A model generated the notes under the pieces. That model was not told the DNA's origin and made no database searches. It saw nothing but the letters and a program-made list of their open reading frames with translations. Both the position numbers and the translations under genes were made by a program. A stretch of 64,000 nt of DNA from Streptococcus oralis subsp. dentisani. GTDB lineage: Bacteria > Bacillota > Bacilli > Lactobacillales > Streptococcaceae. Shown here in pieces: positions 59,501 to 64,000 of the stretch. Location of the stretch: contig NZ_NCUW01000027.1 of the NCBI RefSeq assembly GCF_002096335.1, positions 62,001 through 126,000 on the forward strand, given 5' to 3'. The stretch's first letter is position 1; every line of letters begins with the position of its first letter.

Positions 59501-62500
59501 ATGATGATGACGGTAAACCAAAAATTCCAGGTACCTTAAATAAGGGAATTGGTGGAGAACATGGCATCGATAAGTTTAATCCAGCTGGAGTTATACAAAA
59601 TAGAAAAGATAAAAATACAACATCCCTAGATCAAAATCCAGAATTATTTGCTTTCAATAACGAAGGGATAAATGCACCATCAACGAGTGGATCAAAAATT
59701 GCGAAAGTCTATCCTTTAGATTCAAATGGGAATCCTCAAGATGCTCAACTTGAGAGAGGATTAACGCCTTCTCCACTTGTATTAAGAAGTGCAGAAGAAG
59801 GGGTGATTTCAATAGTAAATACGAATAAAGAGGGAGAAAATCAAAAAGACTTAAAAGTCATTTCGAGAGAACACTTTATTAAAGGAATTTTAAACTCTAA
59901 AAGAAATGATGCAAAGGGCATTAAATCATCTAAACTAAAAGTTTGGGGTGACTTGAAATGGGATGGACTCATTTATAACCCGAGAGGTAGAGAAGAAAAT
60001 GCCCCAGAAAGTAATGACAAAAAAGATCCTGCTACTAAGATACGAGGACAATTTGAACCGATTGCGGAAGGCCAATATTTCTATAAATTTAAATATAGAT
60101 TAACCAAGGATTACCCTTGGCAGGTTTCCTATATTCCTGTAAAAATTGATAACACCTCTCCACAGATTGTTTCAATTGATTTTTCAACCCCTGAAAAAAT
60201 TAAGTTAATTACAAAGGATACTTATCACAAGGTCAAAGAGCAATATAAGAATGAAACGCTATTTGCGAGAGATCAAAAAGAACATCCTGAAAAATTTGAC
60301 GAGATTGCCAATGAAGTTTGGTATGCTGGCGCCGCTCTTGTTAATGAAGATGGAGAGGTTGAGAAAAATCTTGAAGTAACTTATGCAGGTGAGGGTCAAG
60401 GAAGAAATAGGAAACTTGACAAAGACGGAAATACCATTTATGAAATTAAAGGTGCAGGAGATTTAAGAGGCAAAATCATTGAAGTGATTGCATTAGACGG
60501 TTCTAGCAATTTCACAAAGATTCATAGAATTAAATTTGCTGATCATGCAGATCAAAATGGAATGATTTCGTATTATTTAATAGATCCTGATCAAGATTCA
60601 TCTAAATACCAAAAGCTTGGAGAAATTCCTGAATCTAAATTTAAGAATTTAAAAAACGTTAAAGATGATAGTCTTAAAAAAGATACAACCGAGGTAGAAC
60701 ATCATCATCAAGAAAATGAAGAGGCTACCGAAGAAAAATCCAGCTTGACTATTCATAAAACTATTTCAACAATTAGAGATTTTGAAAGTAAAGACTTAAA
60801 GAAACTCATTAAAAAGAAATATAGAGAAGTTGATGACTTTACAAGTGAAACTGGTAAGAGAATAGAGGAATACGATTATAAATACGATGATAAGGGAAAT
60901 ATCATTGCTTATGATGATGGTAGTGCCTTAGAATATGAAACTGAAAAACTTGATGAAATCAAATCAAAAATTTATGGCATTCTAAACCCATCTAAAGATG
61001 GACACTTTGAAATTCTTGGAAAGATAAGTAATGTTTCTAAAAATGCCAAGGTATATTATGGAAATAACTATAAATCGATAGAAATCAAAACGACCAAGTA
61101 TGATTCCCACTCAAAAACGATGACATTTGATTTATACGCAAATATTAATGATATTGTGGATGGATTAGCTTTTGCAGGAGATATGAGATTCTTTGTTAAA
61201 GATGATGGTCGGATAAAAGCTGAAACTAAAATTAGAATGCCTGAAAAAATTAAAGAAACTAAATCAGAATATCCGTATGCATCAAGTTATGGGAATGTAA
61301 TAGAATTAGGAGAAGGAGATCTTTCAAAAAACAAACCAAACAATTTAACGGACATAGAATCTGGTAAAATCTATTCTGATTCAGAAAAACAACAATATCT
61401 GTTAAAGGATAACATCATTCTAAGAAAAGGCTTTGCACTAAAAGTGACTACCTATAATCCTGGAAAAACGGATATGTTAGAAGGGAATGGAGTCTATAAC
61501 AAGGAAGATATAGCAAAAATCAAAAAGGCCAATCCTAATCTAAGAGTCTTATCAGAAAAAATAATTTATGCTGATAGTAGAAATGTTGAAGATGGAAGAA
61601 GTACTCAATCAGTATTAATGTCGGCTTTGGACGGCTTTAACATTGTAAGATATCAAGTGTTTACATTTAAAATGAACGATAAAGGAGAAGCAATCGATAA
61701 CGATGGCAATCTTGTAACAGATCCTTCTAAACTGGTATTATTTGGTAAGGATGGTAAAGAGTACACAGGAGAGGATAAGTCCAATGTAGAAGCTATAAAA
61801 GAAGATGGCTCTACGTTATTTATTGATGCAAAACCAGTAAATCTTTCAATGGACAAGAACTACTTTAATCCATCTAAAACTAATAAAATTTATGTACGAA
61901 ATCCAGAATTCTATTTAAGGGGTAAGATTTCTGATAAGGGTGGTTTTAACTGGGAGTTGAGAGTTAATGAATCGGTTGTAGATAATTATTTAATCTACGG
62001 AGATTTACACATTGATAACACTAGAGATTTTAGCATTAAGCTTAATGTTAAAGACGGCGACATCATGGACTGGGGAATGAAAGACTATAAAGCAAACGGA
62101 TTTCCAGATAAGGTAACAGATATGGATGGAAATGTTTATCTTCAAACTGGCTATAGCGATTTGAATGCTAAAGCGGTTGGAGTACACTATCAATTTTTAT
62201 ATGATAATGTTAAACCAGAAGTAAACATTGATCCTAAGGGAAATACTAGTATTGAATATGCTGATGGAAAATCTGTAGTCTTTAACATCAATGATAAAAG
62301 AAATAATGGATTCGATGGTGAGATTCAAAACAAACATATTTATGTAAATGGAAAAGAATACAAATCATTTGATGATATTAAACAACTAACAGATAAGACA
62401 CTAAACATTAAGATTGTTGTAAAAGATTTTGCAAGAAATACAACTGTAAAAGAATTCATTTTAAACAAAGATACGGGAGAGGTGAGCGAACTAAAACCTC

Positions 62501-63036
62501 AGATGGTAACTGTGACCATTAAAAATGGAAAAGAAATGAGTTCTAAGATAGTATCGGAAGAAGATTTCATTTTACCTGTCTATAAGGGGGAATTAGAAAA
62601 AGGCTATCAATTTGATGGCTGGGAAATTTCTGGTGTCGAAGGGAAAAAAGACGTTGGCTATGTTCTTAATCTATCAAAAGATACCCTTATAAAACCTGTA
62701 TTCAAGAAAATAGAGGAGAAAAAGGAGGAGGAAAATAAACCTACTTTTGATGTATCGAAAAAGAAAGAAAAAACACAATCTGATTCAACTAATGATGTCA
62801 ACAGTATTGTTTCTGATGAAAATGATAAAAACTTTGAAATTAACAAGAAAGTTTATCTAAATGAAAAAGGGAACTTAACTAATAAAAATACCAACATCAA
62901 TAGTAAATCAACTATTAACAATCCTAATGAGTTGCCAAAAACCGGAACAGCAAGCGGAGCCCAGACACTATTAGCTGCCGGAATAATGTTTATAGTAGGA
63001 GCTTTTCTTGGATTGAAGAAAAAAAATAAAGATTAA
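56599..63036 (+). CDS. prtA: Cell-wall-anchored subtilisin-like serine protease PrtA
   Basis: A 2145-residue surface protease. A signal peptide (MKKSTVLSLTTAAVILAAYA) precedes an acidic/Lys-rich spacer, an inhibitor-I9-like pro-region (AEFKDKESGEKVI) and the S8 domain with Asp237 (NIDTGTD), His304 (DPHGMHIAG) and Ser695 (SGTSMATP). A protease-associated domain is inserted near residues 490-600. A Fn3-like module follows the catalytic domain. The long C-terminal part has bacterial surface repeats and a single InlB/Flg-like repeat near 2010-2070. LPKTG, a hydrophobic span and KKKNKD complete the sortase signal. The triad is intact. The length equals the pneumococcal protein. A+T-rich codon use suggests horizontal mobility of the locus. 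Confidence 0.93.
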   Translation: MKKSTVLSLTTAAVILAAYAPNEVILADTPSSEDALRISDKEKVVADKETKNNEQSEDIHNVIETSKDTEEKKTTVIEEKEVVSRKSEIDKKTSNEGASIKEDSNQSKGNDTDSFVNKDTENPKKEDNKVVYIAEFKDKESGEKVIKELSNLKDTKVLYTYNTIFNGTAIETTPDNLDKIKQIEGVSSVERSQKVQPMMNHARKEIGVEEAIDYLKSINAPFGKNFDGRGMVISNIDTGTDYRHKAMRIDDDAKDSMKFKKDDLKGTDKNYWLSDKIPHAFNYYNGGKITVEKYDDGRDYFDPHGMHIAGILAGNDTEKDIKNFNGIDGIAPNAQIFSYKMYSDAGSGFAGDETMFHAIEDSIKHNVDVVSVSSGFTGTGLVGEKYWEAIRALRKAGIPMVVATGNFATSASSSSWDLVANNNLKMTDTGNVTRTAAHEDAIAVASAKNQTIEFDKVNIGGQSFKYRNIGAFFDKNKILTNENGSKTPNKLKFVYIGKGQDQDLIGLDLKGKIAVMDRIYTKDLKDAFKRATDKGARAIMVVNTVNYYNRDNWTDLPAMGYEADEGTTSQVFSISGDDGVKLWNMINPDKKTEVKRNNKEDFKDNLEQYYPIDMESYNSNKPNVGDEKEIDFKFAPDTDKELYKEDIIVPAGSTSWGPRTDLLLKPDVSAPGKNIKSTLNVINGKSTYGYMSGTSMATPIVAASTVLIRPKLKELLERPVLKNLKGDDKIDLTSLTKIALQNTARPMMDATSWKEKSQYFASPRQQGAGLINVANALRNEVVATFKNTDSKGLVNSYGSISLKEIKGDKKYFTIKLHNTSNRPLTFKVSASTVTTDALTDRLKLDETYKDEKSPDGKQIVPEIHPEKVKGANITFEHDTFTIGPNSSFDLNAVINVGEAKNKNKFVESFIHFESVEEMEALNSNGKKINFQPSLSMPLMGFAGNWNHEPILDKWAWEEGSKSKAMEAYDDDGKPKIPGTLNKGIGGEHGIDKFNPAGVIQNRKDKNTTSLDQNPELFAFNNEGINAPSTSGSKIAKVYPLDSNGNPQDAQLERGLTPSPLVLRSAEEGVISIVNTNKEGENQKDLKVISREHFIKGILNSKRNDAKGIKSSKLKVWGDLKWDGLIYNPRGREENAPESNDKKDPATKIRGQFEPIAEGQYFYKFKYRLTKDYPWQVSYIPVKIDNTSPQIVSIDFSTPEKIKLITKDTYHKVKEQYKNETLFARDQKEHPEKFDEIANEVWYAGAALVNEDGEVEKNLEVTYAGEGQGRNRKLDKDGNTIYEIKGAGDLRGKIIEVIALDGSSNFTKIHRIKFADHADQNGMISYYLIDPDQDSSKYQKLGEIPESKFKNLKNVKDDSLKKDTTEVEHHHQENEEATEEKSSLTIHKTISTIRDFESKDLKKLIKKKYREVDDFTSETGKRIEEYDYKYDDKGNIIAYDDGSALEYETEKLDEIKSKIYGILNPSKDGHFEILGKISNVSKNAKVYYGNNYKSIEIKTTKYDSHSKTMTFDLYANINDIVDGLAFAGDMRFFVKDDGRIKAETKIRMPEKIKETKSEYPYASSYGNVIELGEGDLSKNKPNNLTDIESGKIYSDSEKQQYLLKDNIILRKGFALKVTTYNPGKTDMLEGNGVYNKEDIAKIKKANPNLRVLSEKIIYADSRNVEDGRSTQSVLMSALDGFNIVRYQVFTFKMNDKGEAIDNDGNLVTDPSKLVLFGKDGKEYTGEDKSNVEAIKEDGSTLFIDAKPVNLSMDKNYFNPSKTNKIYVRNPEFYLRGKISDKGGFNWELRVNESVVDNYLIYGDLHIDNTRDFSIKLNVKDGDIMDWGMKDYKANGFPDKVTDMDGNVYLQTGYSDLNAKAVGVHYQFLYDNVKPEVNIDPKGNTSIEYADGKSVVFNINDKRNNGFDGEIQNKHIYVNGKEYKSFDDIKQLTDKTLNIKIVVKDFARNTTVKEFILNKDTGEVSELKPQMVTVTIKNGKEMSSKIVSEEDFILPVYKGELEKGYQFDGWEISGVEGKKDVGYVLNLSKDTLIKPVFKKIEEKKEEENKPTFDVSKKKEKTQSDSTNDVNSIVSDENDKNFEINKKVYLNEKGNLTNKNTNINSKSTINNPNELPKTGTASGAQTLLAAGIMFIVGAFLGLKKKNKD

Positions 63037-63172
63037 GACAAAAGCTATAGAAAAAATGGTTTATGTACTGAGATTAGATAGTGAGGTGATGACATAGTTT
63101 TGTGAAAATATTGATTTATAAATATATTATTTAGATTTCTATGAAAATGGGAGATTTTAAAGAGATATATAT

Positions 63173-63200
63173 AAAAGCCTTGTCTCCGGACAGGCTTTTT
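63173..63200 (+). terminator. Terminator after prtA
   Basis: AAAAGCCTTGTC / GACAGGCTTTT stem (one unpaired T) with a TCCG loop, then TTT. Confidence 0.8.
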
Positions 63201-63220
63201 CTAATAGTGATGAAAATCTC

Positions 63221-63248
63221 TTGACATCTATTTTCAGAGTGCTATACT
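63221..63248 (+). promoter_or_regulatory. tRNA-Thr promoter
   Basis: TTGACA (63221-63226), 16 bp, TATACT (63243-63248). Confidence 0.85.
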
Positions 63249-63260
63249 AAAAGAGTAATC

Positions 63261-63333
63261 GCCGATTTAGCTCAGTTGGTAGAGCAACGCACTCGTAACG
63301 CGTAGGTCACAGGTTCGATCCCTGCAATCGGCA
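63261..63333 (+). tRNA. tRNA-Thr, anticodon CGT
   Basis: A 73-nt tRNA. Acceptor GCCGATT / AATCGGC, discriminator A, D-arm GCTCAGTTGGTAGAGC, anticodon loop CTCGTAA (anticodon CGT), T-arm CAGGTTCGATCCCTG. The 3' CCA is not encoded. One A-C mismatch closes the anticodon stem. Confidence 0.93.
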
Positions 63334-63337
63334 GAAT

Positions 63338-63366
63338 GAAGAAGCCCTAATGGGTTTCTTTTTTGT
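63338..63366 (+). terminator. Terminator after tRNA-Thr
   Basis: AGAAGCCC / GGGTTTCT with loop TAAT, then TTTTT. Confidence 0.75.
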
Positions 63367-63463
63367 AAACACAGAAAAGGTAAAATATTTGAGATGGCTT
63401 CTGTTTAAAAAACATATCCTCGGCTTATTTAAAATATAAATACAAACTGTGATTTATATTTTG

Positions 63464-63472
63464 TGGTATAAT
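63464..63472 (+). promoter_or_regulatory. Extended -10 promoter of the last gene
   Basis: TGGTATAAT; -10 TATAAT at 63467-63472. A leader of about 155 nt follows. The region 63367-63635 has no other feature. Confidence 0.5.
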
Positions 63473-63635
63473 GTATTGTAATAAATACTTGTTTTGATAC
63501 TAATCTAGAGATGTTTTTATAGTTAATTATTCTAGAAATTTTTGTTTAGATTTTCTAAAAATTATAAAAAATCATGGATAGTAACGAATGAAGTCTCGTA
63601 AGCTTGCCTGAATATAAATCAAAAAGGAGAAAATT

Positions 63636-64000
63636 ATGAATAAGAAAGAACGGGAAAAACAATTTGAAGAGGTCAATGGACCTGAGCGGTCTGAATCAAA
63701 GTCGGCTCCAAATATAAAAATCTATATTGGCATAGCACTTGCTGCTTCAGTCACTCTCATTTTGATATGTATTTTTTCATATTCTCTGATCGGAAAGAAA
63801 GAGTCAAATCAAGCATCGTCTTCAGTTTCAACTACAGAGACAACAAGTCAAGCGTCTACAAGCCAAGGAAAAACGGATGAGACTGATAAGGATAAACAAG
63901 AGGAAATTCAAAAACTCAAGAATCAACTGGCTGATTTGGACACCAAGATTACTGAAGCAGAAGCACTTGTTAGCAAGCTAAAGAAAGAAACTGCCGTTCC
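63636..64000 (+). CDS. Membrane-anchored coiled-coil protein, N-terminal part (cut by window edge)
   Basis: The frame is open from ATG 63636 (AAAAGGAGA upstream) to the end of the window, 121 residues. A charged cytoplasmic tail of about 28 residues is followed by one hydrophobic span (IYIGIALAASVTLILICIF), then a Ser/Thr-rich outer linker and a coiled coil (EEIQKLKNQLADLDTKITEAEALVSKL). The topology suggests an envelope protein whose functional domain lies further downstream. I do not recognise the family from this part. Confidence 0.7.
   Translation, partial: MNKKEREKQFEEVNGPERSESKSAPNIKIYIGIALAASVTLILICIFSYSLIGKKESNQASSSVSTTETTSQASTSQGKTDETDKDKQEEIQKLKNQLADLDTKITEAEALVSKLKKETAV

Noticed and set aside
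1..64000. Search by eye for BOX, RUP or SPRITE repeats and CRISPR arrays
   Set aside because: No repeat of the pneumococcal BOX type and no regularly spaced repeat array was seen.

Overview
The window looks like a chromosomal segment of a mitis-group Streptococcus close to S. pneumoniae or S. mitis. It is low in G+C, its intergenic regions are compact, and it carries many genes I recognise as pneumococcal-type: UvrC, PepV, LdcB/DacB, MetA, Dpr, MurT/GatD, CodY, Vex1-3/VncRS, Fba and the PrtA surface protease. Gene order is mosaic compared with what I remember of pneumococcus. A recJ-rplA block, an apt-metA-tpiA block, a truA-codY block and a vex-vncRS-fba block lie side by side, and prtA ends the window. 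I saw no BOX or RUP repeats. This suggests a relative such as S. mitis or S. oralis, or a rearranged strain.

Layout. 1-7438: DNA repair and RNA decay genes (recJ end, RNase J2-like protein, EstA esterase, a matrixin-like protease, uvrC, a phosphoesterase). 7538-10984: accessory island 1, bounded by two copies of a 71-bp sequence that is the nitroreductase promoter. It holds two DUF1310 membrane-protein genes, one intact and one broken lipase gene, and two small helical protein genes. 10988-23919: housekeeping genes (nitroreductase, PepV, UDG-like, rhodanese, BrnQ, two lipoproteins, M42 peptidase, HIT, LdcB, L11/L1, Apt, MetA, DnaD, TpiA). 24098-32781: a heterodimeric ABC exporter, Dps, a small zinc-ribbon protein, two membrane proteins, TruA and a vitamin kinase with its ECF S component. 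32824-37575 (minus strand): PepQ, GatD-MurT (lipid II amidation) and an RclA-like flavoprotein. 37768-42579: an MFS carrier, a DEAD-box helicase, CodY, nicotinamidase and tRNA-Leu. 42849-49360: the Vex exporter, the VncRS two-component system and fructose-bisphosphate aldolase. 49341-53333: accessory island 2, bounded by two copies of the fba 3' end plus terminator. It holds a dead IS630-type transposase, a quinone reductase/HxlR regulator pair and an orphan 302-residue protein. 53569-56168: an ABC-2 exporter operon. 56599-63036: PrtA. Then tRNA-Thr and the start of a membrane/coiled-coil protein.

The most interesting locus is island 1. The intact lipase has its alpha/beta-hydrolase domain at the N-terminus and a helical C-terminus, followed by two overlapping small helical genes and preceded by a single-pass membrane protein gene. 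That is the architecture of the staphylococcal reverse-domain type VII secreted lipase TslA, with its partner and immunity proteins. The membrane proteins here are DUF1310-like, so the locus may be a streptococcal version with a different immunity family. This is inference: no secretion machinery lies in the window.

Other themes are three genes (uvrC, truA, murT) whose extended -10 boxes sit 6-7 nt before the start codon, implying leaderless mRNAs; regulatory sites matching known families (MtaR/MET-box at metA, CodY box at codY, PsaR/SloR-type site at prtA); and a probable attenuator before the ABC exporter.
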